NCBI GenBank assembly: GCA_947565865.1
Contig: CANOHT010000027.1
Location: 1-36,831, forward strand
Source: an uncultured Clostridia bacterium
GTDB taxonomy: Bacteria; Bacillota; Clostridia; Christensenellales; Aristaeellaceae
Direction of reading: 5' to 3'
Length of the DNA stretch: 36,831 nucleotides
The notes below the pieces were generated by a model that had not been told where the DNA came from, did not search any database, and saw only the letters and a list, made by a program, of their open reading frames with translations. The position numbers were made by a program, and so were the translations under genes. Shown here piece after piece: positions 1 to 7,699 of the stretch. Numbering within the stretch: position 1 is the first letter of the stretch; every line of letters starts with the position of its first letter.

Positions 1-467
1 AGCCTTGCGGCGTTTCTATGGAGAACGGCAATCCGGCATCATTGCTTTGTTCTCCTCATCGGTTTTGCATTGACCATACAATAAAAAGACCCTTTACCGT
101 TAGGAGGCACTTGTTTTCAGCTGCAAGTACTGCATAATATTGATGATGATGTTATGCCCATCGCAACACAAGACCCAGCCATTCCAGTCACTGCCGTTCA
201 GTGTCATGGGCCTGCTCCTTCATTGCGCAATGGTGTTGCATTCGCGTCCATTGCCCAATTTCCTTGCGCAATTCATGGGCTTTCTGTATTTTTGTATCTA
301 CATTTTTCCACCGTATGTCACGACCCTTGTCTTTCAGAGGCGTCGGGATTCCTCGTCATCGGATGGGGATGGTTTTCATATTTTTGTCTGGCAAAGTTTA
401 TTTCCAGTTCACATTGCTGGTGTAGACTGAGGCGGAAACAAAACATGGAAGGAGCTTCTGAGCAGCA
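1..467. other. gene-free leader region upstream of the ABC operon
   Basis: No reading frame here has a good ribosome binding site plus protein-like composition. The frames that do exist are short, overlap each other and look random. Base composition is visibly more AT-rich than the coding regions that follow. The stretch contains an imperfect hairpin at 20-55 (GGAGAAC pairing with GTTCTCC and GCAAT pairing with ATTGC), a possible promoter at 111-140, and three related TTGCGCAA-like elements at 221-274. It could be the leader and control region of the following operon, or the decayed end of something left of the window. Confidence 0.5.
111..140 (+). promoter_or_regulatory. possible sigma-A promoter for the ABC efflux operon
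   Basis: TTGTTT (111-116) and TAATAT (135-140) are separated by 18 bases. If used, it would give a leader of about 320 nt before the adaptor gene. The -35 box is imperfect and no supporting element is visible, so this is a weak call. Confidence 0.3.
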
Positions 468-1322
468 ATGAGCAAGAAGCATATTCGGCGCATCGTGGTT
501 ATTCTGCTGGCTGCCGCGGCGGTTGCTGCGGTCATCCTGCTGAACCCCAGCCGTCACAAGAGCCGCTTCACGGAGGAAACCGCCCGCACCCAGGACATTC
601 GGATTCATTACACCTTTTCCGGCAATGTTGAGCCGGACAGCAGCCGCGTCGTTACCGCGTCAGGCCGCGGCACAGTCAAGGAGTGGAAATTTGCCGAGGG
701 CGACAAGGTTGAGGAAGGGGACGCCGTGCTCCTGCCCAAAAGCGGCGGCCGCTATGACGCCCCTATGGATGGCACCATTTCCGATCTCTACATAGACGAG
801 GGCGACGATTACTTGCCCGGTGACACGCTGTTTCGCGTGGCTGATTATGACCATCCCATCGTGAAGATCAAGGTGGATGAATATGACGTTTCCGCCCTGA
901 GCCGCGGCATGACGGTGGACGTCAAAGTTCAGGCTACCGGCGCGGTGCTGACCGGCGAGATCACCCGCATCGCTCAGGAGGCCACGGTGAACAATGACCT
1001 GGCGTATTATGAGGCAGAGATTGCGCTGCCCCAGGACGGTACGCTGTCCATGGGCCTGACCTGCGAGGTCAGCGTGCTCAGGGCCAGTGCCAGCAACGCT
1101 ACCACCGTTTCCGTTGGCGCTATCCAGTACAGTGATGACGGCAAGCCTTATGTGTACTGTTATTCCCGCGGAAATGAGATTGTCCGGCAAAATGTGCTGC
1201 TGGGCATCAACAACGGCAGCATCGTGGAAATTGTTGATGGGGTCAAAAGCGGCGAGACCATTCTGATTCCCCCATCCAATGCCAAGATGATGCCCATGAT
1301 GCGCATGATGAATCACCCGTAA
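468..1322 (+). CDS. MacA/HlyD-like efflux adaptor protein with Met-rich tail
   Basis: Probable membrane-anchored adaptor (membrane fusion protein) of a MacAB-type ABC exporter. Residues about 8-26 form one hydrophobic N-terminal segment. Residues about 60-135 look like a barrel-sandwich/lipoyl-type domain, and a beta-rich domain follows (about 130-260). At 284 aa it is shorter than Gram-negative MacA. The two lipoyl halves are joined almost directly, so the long alpha-helical hairpin that reaches an outer-membrane channel appears to be missing, as expected for a cell with a single membrane. The last 11 residues contain six methionines and one histidine, which is unusual. The start ATG has GGAAGGAG at 447-454, a rather long 13-nt spacing. 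It is first of three co-oriented genes with the ATPase and permease, and 22 nt precede the next start. The substrate is unknown: antimicrobial peptide, macrolide-like compound or metal are all possible. Confidence 0.85.
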   Translation: MSKKHIRRIVVILLAAAAVAAVILLNPSRHKSRFTEETARTQDIRIHYTFSGNVEPDSSRVVTASGRGTVKEWKFAEGDKVEEGDAVLLPKSGGRYDAPMDGTISDLYIDEGDDYLPGDTLFRVADYDHPIVKIKVDEYDVSALSRGMTVDVKVQATGAVLTGEITRIAQEATVNNDLAYYEAEIALPQDGTLSMGLTCEVSVLRASASNATTVSVGAIQYSDDGKPYVYCYSRGNEIVRQNVLLGINNGSIVEIVDGVKSGETILIPPSNAKMMPMMRMMNHP

Positions 1323-1344
1323 TGCCGACGGCCGGAGGTATGCA

Positions 1345-2037
1345 ATGAGCGAAACAATTCTTTCCATGCGGAATCTGGTCAAGCGCTACCGCATGGGCGA
1401 CGAATGGCAGACGGTTCTGCGGGGAATCGACCTGGATGTGGAAAAAGGCGAGTTTGTGGCGGTGCTGGGGCCCTCCGGCTCTGGCAAAAGCACGCTGATG
1501 AACATTATCGGCTGCCTGGATACCCCCACAGAAGGCAGCTATACCCTTCACGGACGGGACGTGGGCGGCCTGGATGAAAGCGAGCTTGCACTGGTACGCA
1601 GCAAGGAGATCGGATTTATTTTTCAGTCCTTTCAGCTGCTGAGCCGTCAAAACGCCCTGCAAAATGTGGAGCTTCCTCTGATTTACAGCGGCACAGGTCA
1701 GCGGGAACGCACGGAGCGCGCACGGCTGATGCTGGAGCGTGTGGGTCTTTCGGACAAGATGCGCCATTATCCTAACCAGCTTTCCGGCGGTCAGCAGCAG
1801 CGCGTGGCCATCGCCAGGGCGCTGGCCAACAATCCCACCATTCTCCTGGCGGATGAGCCTACCGGCGCGCTGGATCAGCAGACGGGCCGTCAGGTGATGA
1901 ACCTTTTCCATGACCTCAACGAGGAGGGCAATACCATCATCATGATTACCCACGACATCAGTATTGCCCGTCATGCCAAGCGCATCGTGCGCCTGCTGGA
2001 CGGCGAGCTCAGCGAGGGGGTAGCGGAGGATGCTTAA
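1345..2037 (+). CDS. MacB/LolD-type ABC transporter ATP-binding protein
   Basis: Cytoplasmic nucleotide-binding subunit that powers the exporter formed with its neighbours. Walker A is GPSGSGKST at about residues 42-50, the signature is LSGGQQQR at about 145-152, Walker B is ILLADEPTGALD at about 165-176 and the H-loop is in ITHD at about 200-203. The sequence also has the IGFIFQSFQLL Q-loop region typical of the LolD/MacB/FtsE group. Length (230 aa) is normal. The start has GGAGG at 1334-1338. Its 3' end overlaps the permease start by 8 nt, consistent with translational coupling. The family is certain; the substrate is not. Confidence 0.95.
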   Translation: MSETILSMRNLVKRYRMGDEWQTVLRGIDLDVEKGEFVAVLGPSGSGKSTLMNIIGCLDTPTEGSYTLHGRDVGGLDESELALVRSKEIGFIFQSFQLLSRQNALQNVELPLIYSGTGQRERTERARLMLERVGLSDKMRHYPNQLSGGQQQRVAIARALANNPTILLADEPTGALDQQTGRQVMNLFHDLNEEGNTIIMITHDISIARHAKRIVRLLDGELSEGVAEDA

Positions 2038-3229
2038 GGAAAGCCTGCGGATGTCCTGGCAGAACATCACAAGCAACAAAATGCGCACCTTCCTGACCAT
2101 GCTGGGCATTATGATCGGCGTGACGGCCATCATTGCGCTGATTACCACCATGGAGGGCGCCACGGGGGAAATCACCAGCCAGTTCACCGCCCTGGGCGCG
2201 GGCAAGGTCAACGTCAGCGTGAGCGGTACGCCCCTCAAGCGCGGACTGAACAGCAACGACATTCAGCAAATTGCCGCCATTGACAACATTGCAGGCGTCG
2301 ATCCCAACGTTTCCCTGTCCCGCCATGTGGCCGCGGGCGGCGTGCTGCTGGAGGACGCCGCCATTGAGGGACGCAGCGCCTCCTACTTTAAGGGGGAGAC
2401 GAATCTTATTGCTTCCGGCCGCGGGCTGACGCCCATGGACATGGACGCGCACAGCCGTTCCTGCGTCATTGACAGCGATATTCGCGCCGCTTTGTTTCCC
2501 AATGAAAACCCGGTGGGCAAGGAGCTTGTCATCGCGGGGTTGACCTTTACCGTGGTCGGCGTAAAGGCTGAAGGCGATGACAGCGATGTGATGCGGGCAA
2601 TGTCCTCCATGTCCGGCGACAATTCGGCGGGGACCATCATTATCCCTTATCCGGCAGCACTGCGCATGACAGGTACGGGCGCCGTCAACAGCCTGACGCT
2701 GTATATGGCTGACACCGCCAAGACAGACGCCGCTATTGACCGTCTGGAAGAGCGCCTGAACAGCATCTTCAATTATCGTGACAGCGCCTTCACCATTCTG
2801 AATCTGGACAGCCTCCTGGACACGATGGATACGATCACCGATATGATGACCACGCTGCTGGCCGGCATTGCGTCCATCGCGCTGCTGGTGGGCGGCATTG
2901 GCATTATGAACATGATGCTGGTTTCCGTCAGCGAGCGAACCGCGGAGATCGGTCTGCGCAAGGCTTTGGGCGCCCGCCCCGGCTTGATCCAGGGGCAATT
3001 CCTGCTGGAATCGGTGCTGCTCAGCCTGATGGGCGGCAGTATCGGCGTTATCCTGGGCAACCTGGTTTCCTTCGCGCTGGCTATGGTCATCGGCTTCAGC
3101 TTTTCGCTGTCGGCCAGCGCGATCACCCTGGCCTTTGTATTCTCCGCCTCCGTAGGCGTCCTGTTTGGCTGGGCGCCTGCCCGCAAGGCCTCCCGGCTGA
3201 ACCCCATCGACGCTCTGCGCAGCATGTGA
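2030..3229 (+). CDS. MacB/FtsX-family ABC transporter permease
   Basis: Membrane subunit of the exporter. Four hydrophobic segments are visible: one near the N-terminus (about residues 18-42) and three near the C-terminus (about 275-300, 322-348 and 352-378). Between the first and second lies an extracellular MacB periplasmic-core-like domain of roughly 230 residues. The segment after TM2 carries the NMMLVSVSERTAEIGLRKA motif that is diagnostic of FtsX/MacB permeases. It ends with the conserved PARKASRLNPIDALR region. Length (399 aa) fits the family. The ATG lies inside the end of the ATPase gene, with GAGGGGG upstream. MacB-like exporters of this type use mechanotransmission rather than transport through the lipid bilayer; that is family knowledge, not shown here. 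Confidence 0.93.
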   Translation: MLKESLRMSWQNITSNKMRTFLTMLGIMIGVTAIIALITTMEGATGEITSQFTALGAGKVNVSVSGTPLKRGLNSNDIQQIAAIDNIAGVDPNVSLSRHVAAGGVLLEDAAIEGRSASYFKGETNLIASGRGLTPMDMDAHSRSCVIDSDIRAALFPNENPVGKELVIAGLTFTVVGVKAEGDDSDVMRAMSSMSGDNSAGTIIIPYPAALRMTGTGAVNSLTLYMADTAKTDAAIDRLEERLNSIFNYRDSAFTILNLDSLLDTMDTITDMMTTLLAGIASIALLVGGIGIMNMMLVSVSERTAEIGLRKALGARPGLIQGQFLLESVLLSLMGGSIGVILGNLVSFALAMVIGFSFSLSASAITLAFVFSASVGVLFGWAPARKASRLNPIDALRSM

Positions 3230-3234
3230 CGCGC

Positions 3235-3263
3235 TTGTCAAGCAATGGCCTTTATGATATAAT
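3235..3263 (+). promoter_or_regulatory. sigma-A promoter of the response regulator/kinase/relQ operon
   Basis: TTGTCA (3235-3240) and a perfect TATAAT (3258-3263) are separated by 17 bases. The expected start point is about 36 nt before the ATG of the response regulator at 3307, leaving room for the AAGGAGG at 3291-3297. The regulatory genes can therefore be expressed independently of the upstream ABC genes. Confidence 0.75.
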
Positions 3264-3306
3264 GATGGATACAGGACAAAGTTGATACACAAGGAGGAAA
3301 CGGGCC

Positions 3307-3984
3307 ATGTTCACCCTGCTGGTGGTTGAGGATGACCGTCCGCTGCAAAGGATGATGTGCGCCTTTCTGGGCCTGAACGGCTACCAGACCCTTTCCGCGT
3401 CCAATGGCGAGGAGGCGTTGAGCACCATTGAACGGGTCATGCCTGACCTTGTGATTGCCGACGTGATGATGCCGGTGATGGATGGCTGGCAGCTGACGGC
3501 GGAGCTTCGCCGCGGCTATCCGCTTTTGCCCATCATACTGGTGACGGCCAGGGATACCATCGAAGACAAGCGCATGGGGTTTTCCCGGGGCGCGGATGAT
3601 TATCTGACCAAGCCCGTGGATTTGGACGAGCTGCTGCTTCATGTGGAGGCCCTTTTGCGCAGAGCGCAGGCCATGACCAGCCATCGCCTGTCCATTGGCG
3701 ATACGGTGCTGGATTATGATTCCCTGACCATAACCAGGGGCTCGGACACGCTGACGCTGCCCAAAAAGGAGTTCTACCTGCTCTTCAAGCTGCTCAGCAG
3801 CCCGAAGCAGATCTTTACCCGCCGTCAGCTGATGGACGAGATCTGGGGCATGGACGCCCAAAGCGACGAACGAACCGTGGACGTACACATCAAGCGCCTT
3901 CGGGAGAAGTGCGAGAGCTTTCCGGATTTCACCATACAAACCGTGCGAGGCTTGGGCTACAAGGCGGAAAAATGCCATGGGTAA
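3307..3984 (+). CDS. OmpR/PhoB-family response regulator
   Basis: DNA-binding partner of the adjacent sensor kinase. Receiver domain residues 1-118: acidic pair E8/D9 (with D10), phospho-acceptor D52 in ADVMMP, T80 and K102 in YLTKP. The C-terminal winged-helix domain (about 130-222) contains LPKKEFYLLFKLLSS, the RRQLMDEIWG segment, and ERTVDVHIKRLREK followed by TVRGLGYKAE, all typical of the OmpR group. Length (225 aa) is normal. It overlaps the kinase gene by 8 nt. By position it probably controls the ABC exporter upstream and its own operon; no direct repeats were identified to prove this. Confidence 0.95.
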   Translation: MFTLLVVEDDRPLQRMMCAFLGLNGYQTLSASNGEEALSTIERVMPDLVIADVMMPVMDGWQLTAELRRGYPLLPIILVTARDTIEDKRMGFSRGADDYLTKPVDLDELLLHVEALLRRAQAMTSHRLSIGDTVLDYDSLTITRGSDTLTLPKKEFYLLFKLLSSPKQIFTRRQLMDEIWGMDAQSDERTVDVHIKRLREKCESFPDFTIQTVRGLGYKAEKCHG

Positions 3985-5332
3985 ACTTCATCAGTTGCTC
4001 CGGCCTTATACCTTCCGCAACCGCATGATGGTCGCGCTGCTGGCCTGTTCCCTGGTTGCTGCGCTCATTTCGCTGATCTGCTCGTTCCTGTACAGCTCTG
4101 TCCGTGTGCGGGAGGAGCTGACAGAGCGTCAGCAGGCCACCGCCATTTACATACTGGAGCTTTCCCAGAAGACAGACCTTTCCATCCATGAGATCATCCG
4201 CATGGCGGACAACGACAGCCTGGTCGTGGCTGTCGATGAGGCCGACGCCTCTGTGATGCCTGATGAGCTGAGAGAAACTTTGGCCTCCAAAATGATCGTC
4301 ACAACTTATAAGGGTCTTTCCGCCCTCCCCTGCACCTATGTGCAGGTGGGCGAACAGACGTTGACCATCATGCCCAACCAGCGGCTGAATATTTTCCTGA
4401 TGTCCTTCATCCGCATCGGATTCGCTGCCCTGTCCTTCCTGATGGTCTTTGTCATGATGGCCTGGCTGGCATCCAACGCCATTGCCAAGCCCATTTCCCT
4501 TCTGACCCGCGCCACCCGCCAGGTACGCGACGGCGACTTCACGGTGAAGCTGCCCGAAAAGGAAGACATGCCCGATGAGCTTGGCGAGCTGATGGTGGCC
4601 TTCAACGGCATGACCGACGCGCTCTCCCGGACTTCCTACCTGCAAAAGGACTTTATTGCCTCCATCAGCCATGAGTTCCGCACGCCCATCGCTTCCATCC
4701 GCGGTTTCGCCCGGCTCCTGCAGATGCCCGGCCTGGACGAGGCAGCCCGCAGGGAATATGTGGATATGATCGCCCAGGAGAGCGACCGCCTATCCAGGCT
4801 GTCGGAAACGCTGCTGCGGCTTTCAGCCTTGGAGCAGCAGGCAGCCCCGGCCAGTTTATCCACCTTCCGCCTGGATGAACAGATTCGCCAGGTTATCCTC
4901 CGCCTTCAGCCGGCTTGGAATGCCCACGACATCACCTGGCAATTGGACTTGGAGCCCGTCGCCATCGTGTCCGACAGCGAGCTGCTGACGCAGGTGTGGA
5001 TCAACCTGATCCAGAACGCGGTCAAGTTTTCCCATGACGGCGGTCTGATTGAAATCAGCGTCACCCAGACCGATGTGGCGGAGGTGCGCGTCACGGATCA
5101 TGGCGTTGGCATGGATGAATCAACGCTGGCGCGCATTTTTGATCGGTTCTATCAAGCGGATGTCTCCCGGGGCAAGCAGGGCGTCGGTCTGGGCCTGTGC
5201 CTGGTCAAACGGATCTTGGACATACTCTCCGGCAGCATACACGTTCGTTCCGCGCCCGGCCAGGGCAGTTCCTTCCGCGTGAGGCTGCCGCTGGACGCTC
5301 ACCATACAACCTTGGAGGATAAACGCCCATGA
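3977..5332 (+). CDS. membrane sensor histidine kinase
   Basis: Two-component sensor paired with the preceding regulator. TM1 is at about residues 17-39, then an external loop of about 100 residues, TM2 at about 139-163, a HAMP domain at about 164-218, and the dimerisation domain with phospho-accepting H232 in SISHEFRTP. The ATPase domain shows the N box (WINLIQNAVKFS), G1 (DHGVGMDES), F box (FDRFYQAD) and G2 (GVGLGLCLVKRI). The extracellular loop is too long for the intramembrane-sensing class and could bind a ligand directly. The start overlaps the regulator. Its stop overlaps the start of the RelQ gene in an ATGA arrangement, so the three proteins are probably made in a fixed ratio. Confidence 0.95.
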   Translation: MGKLHQLLRPYTFRNRMMVALLACSLVAALISLICSFLYSSVRVREELTERQQATAIYILELSQKTDLSIHEIIRMADNDSLVVAVDEADASVMPDELRETLASKMIVTTYKGLSALPCTYVQVGEQTLTIMPNQRLNIFLMSFIRIGFAALSFLMVFVMMAWLASNAIAKPISLLTRATRQVRDGDFTVKLPEKEDMPDELGELMVAFNGMTDALSRTSYLQKDFIASISHEFRTPIASIRGFARLLQMPGLDEAARREYVDMIAQESDRLSRLSETLLRLSALEQQAAPASLSTFRLDEQIRQVILRLQPAWNAHDITWQLDLEPVAIVSDSELLTQVWINLIQNAVKFSHDGGLIEISVTQTDVAEVRVTDHGVGMDESTLARIFDRFYQADVSRGKQGVGLGLCLVKRILDILSGSIHVRSAPGQGSSFRVRLPLDAHHTTLEDKRP

Positions 5333-5994
5333 GCCATACCGAACACCAGATGAAACAAATCTCCGGCGAATTTCAGCAGATGGTGGATGATTTTTTCTCT
5401 GTGCAGTGCCGCTATCAGGCAGCCATCAAAGAGGTGCAGACCAAGCTGGAGATTCTGGATGACGAATTCCAGATGCGCCATCGCCGCAATCCCATCCATC
5501 ACATGCAGAGCCGGATGAAGACCATTCAAAGCATGATGGAAAAGCTCCGCCGCCGTCAGGAGCCCGTCAGCATTTCCTCCGCCGTGGAGCACTTGACGGA
5601 CATCGCGGGTATTCGCGTAATCTGCTCCTATATTCAGGACATCTACACCGTGGCCGACCTGCTCACCTGTCAGGATGACGTGAAGGTCATCCGGGTACGG
5701 GATTACATCAAGGAGCCCAAAGCCAATGGTTACCGCAGTCTTCATCTGGTGCTGGCCATTCCCGTTTTCCTGGCGGAAGGCCGGATCATCGTTCCCGTGG
5801 AGGTACAAATTCGCACCATCGCCATGGACTTCTGGGCTTCCCTGGAGCACAGCCTGCGCTACAAGGCGGAAGGCGCCGTGCCCGAGGACATTTCCGCCGA
5901 ACTGATACAGACAGCCAGCGACATTGCCGCCCTGGATCAGCGTATGCAGCGAATACACGATAAGGTGGACGCTCTGGCCAAGGCTGGCGAATAA
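5329..5994 (+). CDS. relQ: small alarmone synthetase, RelQ/YjbM type
   Basis: Cytoplasmic (p)ppGpp synthetase that transfers pyrophosphate from ATP to GDP or GTP. The 221-aa protein has only the synthetase domain. Visible family motifs are the RMKTIQSMMEKL basic/helical segment, LTDIAGIRVICSYIQDIY, the substrate-binding ANGYRSLHLVL, and VEVQIRTIAMDFWASLEHSL, which contains the catalytic glutamate. There is no HD hydrolase, TGS or ACT domain, so it is not the bifunctional Rel. In the RelQ family the enzyme forms tetramers and can be stimulated by pppGpp; that is inherited knowledge. Its ATG overlaps the TGA of the sensor kinase, putting alarmone production in the same transcript as a membrane-stress sensor, which is unusual for this gene. 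Confidence 0.92.
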   Translation: MSHTEHQMKQISGEFQQMVDDFFSVQCRYQAAIKEVQTKLEILDDEFQMRHRRNPIHHMQSRMKTIQSMMEKLRRRQEPVSISSAVEHLTDIAGIRVICSYIQDIYTVADLLTCQDDVKVIRVRDYIKEPKANGYRSLHLVLAIPVFLAEGRIIVPVEVQIRTIAMDFWASLEHSLRYKAEGAVPEDISAELIQTASDIAALDQRMQRIHDKVDALAKAGE

Positions 5995-6060
5995 GCGTCA
6001 TACCGTATAAACGCCTGTTTCTCCGCCATACTATACCATAGGAAAAAGGAGGTATGCGGA

Positions 6061-6492
6061 ATGACAGGCTTTCTTTATGCACTGGTTGCTGGCGCGGCCA
6101 TGAGCGTCCAGGGAGTGATGAACACCCGGCTTGGCGATAAGGCCGGTGTGCTGGAGGCAAACGCTTATGTCCAGCTGACCGGCTTTATTTTGGCCTTGGC
6201 TGTGGCCTTGCTCTTTGGCAAGGGAGACATCCGGCAGATGTCCCAGGCTCCCTGGTACGCTTGGCTTGGCGGCGTTCTTGCCCCAGTCATCACCGTAACG
6301 GTGATGCTCTCCATCGGCGGACTCTCCCCCACCGTGGCCATTTCGACGATTCTAATTGCTCAGCTGGCCGTGGCAGCGCTCATCGACGCTTTCGGATGGA
6401 TGGGCGCGGAGCAGATCGCCTTTGGCTGGAAGAAGTTCCTCGGTCTGGGCCTGATGATCGCGGGCGTTATCTTCATGAAGGTGAAAAACTAA
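6061..6492 (+). CDS. YdcZ-family (DUF606, DMT superfamily) membrane protein
   Basis: Small integral membrane protein of 143 aa with four to five hydrophobic helices (about residues 2-20, 33-54, 66-84, 90-112 and 122-140). The N-terminal AGAAMSVQGVMNTRLG region and the GGVLAPVITVTVMLSIGGLSPT stretch match the DUF606/YdcZ family, which are half-size relatives of drug/metabolite transporters. Such proteins usually work as pairs of opposite topology; only one copy is seen here. AAAGGAGG at 6045-6052 supports the ATG. It is followed by a strong terminator. The transported molecule is unknown. Confidence 0.85.
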   Translation: MTGFLYALVAGAAMSVQGVMNTRLGDKAGVLEANAYVQLTGFILALAVALLFGKGDIRQMSQAPWYAWLGGVLAPVITVTVMLSIGGLSPTVAISTILIAQLAVAALIDAFGWMGAEQIAFGWKKFLGLGLMIAGVIFMKVKN

Positions 6493-6508
6493 CATCCTCC
6501 GATCCTGC

Positions 6509-6544
6509 AAAACCCCGGTCAGCCGAATTGCTGACCGGGGTTTT
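6509..6544. terminator. bidirectional rho-independent terminator
   Basis: A perfect 15-bp inverted repeat (6509-6523 with 6530-6544) has a 6-base loop and is flanked by AAAA on one side and TTTT on the other. It can end transcription from the ydcZ-like gene and from the converging M28 peptidase gene. Confidence 0.85.
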
Positions 6545-6545
6545 C

Positions 6546-7487
6546 CTATTGGGTTGCAAGCGTCAGAAGCTCAATCGCCCGCACAATGCACCGGCCTGTT
6601 AACACTGCCGTTTCATAATCAAGCTCCTGGGGTGTATCGCTTGCTTGGTGATAACTGTCCGGGAGCCACGGCCAGCCCTCCTCCACACGCCGCCAGCAAA
6701 CATTGGCGGCTTCCAGCCCTGCGTCGTGGAACGGCTGATGATCGCTTTCACCTCGATAGAACGAAGGCGCGCCGATGCCGGACAATTCCTGGCAGGCAGC
6801 GCTAACGGCCCGCGTGACGCCGTTTTCCAGCGCGGGCAGGCGCTCCGCCGCCGCATACTGACCGTCAGGCAGCCTGCCGCCCAGCAGCGTTGTCACAAGC
6901 ACCGCGTGATCGTCAGGCGACGCCGCGCTGATGTCCATCACAAAAGCGCCCTGATGGCGGGCCTTCTCCGCCTCGGACAGCCCCGCCACATAAGACCGGG
7001 CGCCATGATAGCCGTTCTCCTCCGAGCCAACAAAGGCCAGATGAATTTCGCATGGCAAAGAGGCGCATTCCGGCCCAAGCAGGCGCGCAATGTCCAGCAG
7101 AATCCCCACGGCCGCGGCATTATCACGCGCGCCGGGCGAGGTGGATACGCTGTCATAATGGGCGACGATGGTGAACAGCGGGCCTTGACTTCCGGCATTG
7201 CACACGGCGATCAGGTTCTCGCTGGTCTTCTCCTCAAGGCTCCGAAAAGCCGTGCGACGCAGACTTCCCGCCCCGCTGGAGAAGCCCAGCGCCGTCAGCC
7301 AGCCTTCCAGCCAATCGCAGGTTTGCCGCTCCGCCTCCGTGCCCGCCTCCCGGATACCGATCTGCTCGCACAGGTACAATGTATCCGCCGCAATCCTGTC
7401 CGCGTCCAGCCCGACCTCCGCATTGGCGCACAAAAAAACGCTCAGCACAGCCAGCATAGCCCACAGACCCCAGCGCCATTGAGCCAT
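6546..7487 (-). CDS. secreted M28-family zinc aminopeptidase-like protein
   Basis: Probable exported metallopeptidase. Residues 1-23 form a signal peptide with a hydrophobic core ending in CANA, followed by the mature protein. The M28 zinc ligands and catalytic residues can be placed: His and Asp in AHYDSV, bridging Asp in GARDNAAA, catalytic Glu plus Glu ligand in GSEENGYHGA, Asp in VMDISA, and the final His in SYHQASDT. At 313 aa it is the size of single-domain M28 enzymes. The ATG has AGGAGGGGAAGGT directly upstream and a promoter at 7518-7546. It is monocistronic, converging on the ydcZ-like gene. Substrates cannot be predicted; aminopeptidase activity is typical of the family. Confidence 0.9.
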   Translation of the reverse strand: MAQWRWGLWAMLAVLSVFLCANAEVGLDADRIAADTLYLCEQIGIREAGTEAERQTCDWLEGWLTALGFSSGAGSLRRTAFRSLEEKTSENLIAVCNAGSQGPLFTIVAHYDSVSTSPGARDNAAAVGILLDIARLLGPECASLPCEIHLAFVGSEENGYHGARSYVAGLSEAEKARHQGAFVMDISAASPDDHAVLVTTLLGGRLPDGQYAAAERLPALENGVTRAVSAACQELSGIGAPSFYRGESDHQPFHDAGLEAANVCWRRVEEGWPWLPDSYHQASDTPQELDYETAVLTGRCIVRAIELLTLATQ

Positions 7488-7517
7488 ACCTTCCCCTCCT
7501 CTTCTCCCTGCGCGTTT

Positions 7518-7546
7518 ATTTTATCATGGCTTTCAGCCCTTTGCAA
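7518..7546 (-). promoter_or_regulatory. sigma-A promoter of the M28 peptidase gene
   Basis: On the minus strand TTGCAA (7546-7541) is followed after 17 bases by TAAAAT (7523-7518). Transcription would begin about 24 nt before the start codon, just upstream of the Shine-Dalgarno sequence. Confidence 0.5.
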
Positions 7547-7584
7547 GCCGCGCGGTCATCGCCTCTGGTTCGGCTGCGGTTTTT

Positions 7585-7591
7585 GTCGAAC
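7585..7591 (+). promoter_or_regulatory. Spo0A box (TGTCGAA)
   Basis: An exact match to the Spo0A core box TGTCGAA lies about 40 bp upstream of the sigma-H-like promoter of the spoIIA operon. In Bacillus the spoIIA promoter is activated by phosphorylated Spo0A from upstream boxes. A 7-base match alone can occur by chance; position makes it credible. Confidence 0.5.
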
Positions 7592-7630
7592 GATTCCACT
7601 CCCATACGTCAAAGGGAGACAATTCTCGCG

Positions 7631-7660
7631 GCAGGATAGCTCCTGTGTAGGGTTGAATTT
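7631..7660 (+). promoter_or_regulatory. sigma-H-like promoter of the spoIIA operon
   Basis: GCAGGATAG (7631-7639) and GTTGAATTT (7652-7660) match the sigma-H consensus RnAGGAwWW / RnnGAATwW, with a 12-base gap between the elements and one mismatch. No good sigma-A promoter was seen in the same stretch. spoIIA operons are sigma-H dependent in characterised spore formers, so element and gene fit together. Confidence 0.6.
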
Positions 7661-7699
7661 CTTTCACCGAACAACGGTTTTAAGGAGGCAACCTCTGCT

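Noticed and set aside
140..608. Small overlapping frames near the left edge as genes
   Set aside because: They overlap in several frames, have no supported ribosome binding sites and show random composition. The minus-strand one runs into the adaptor gene.
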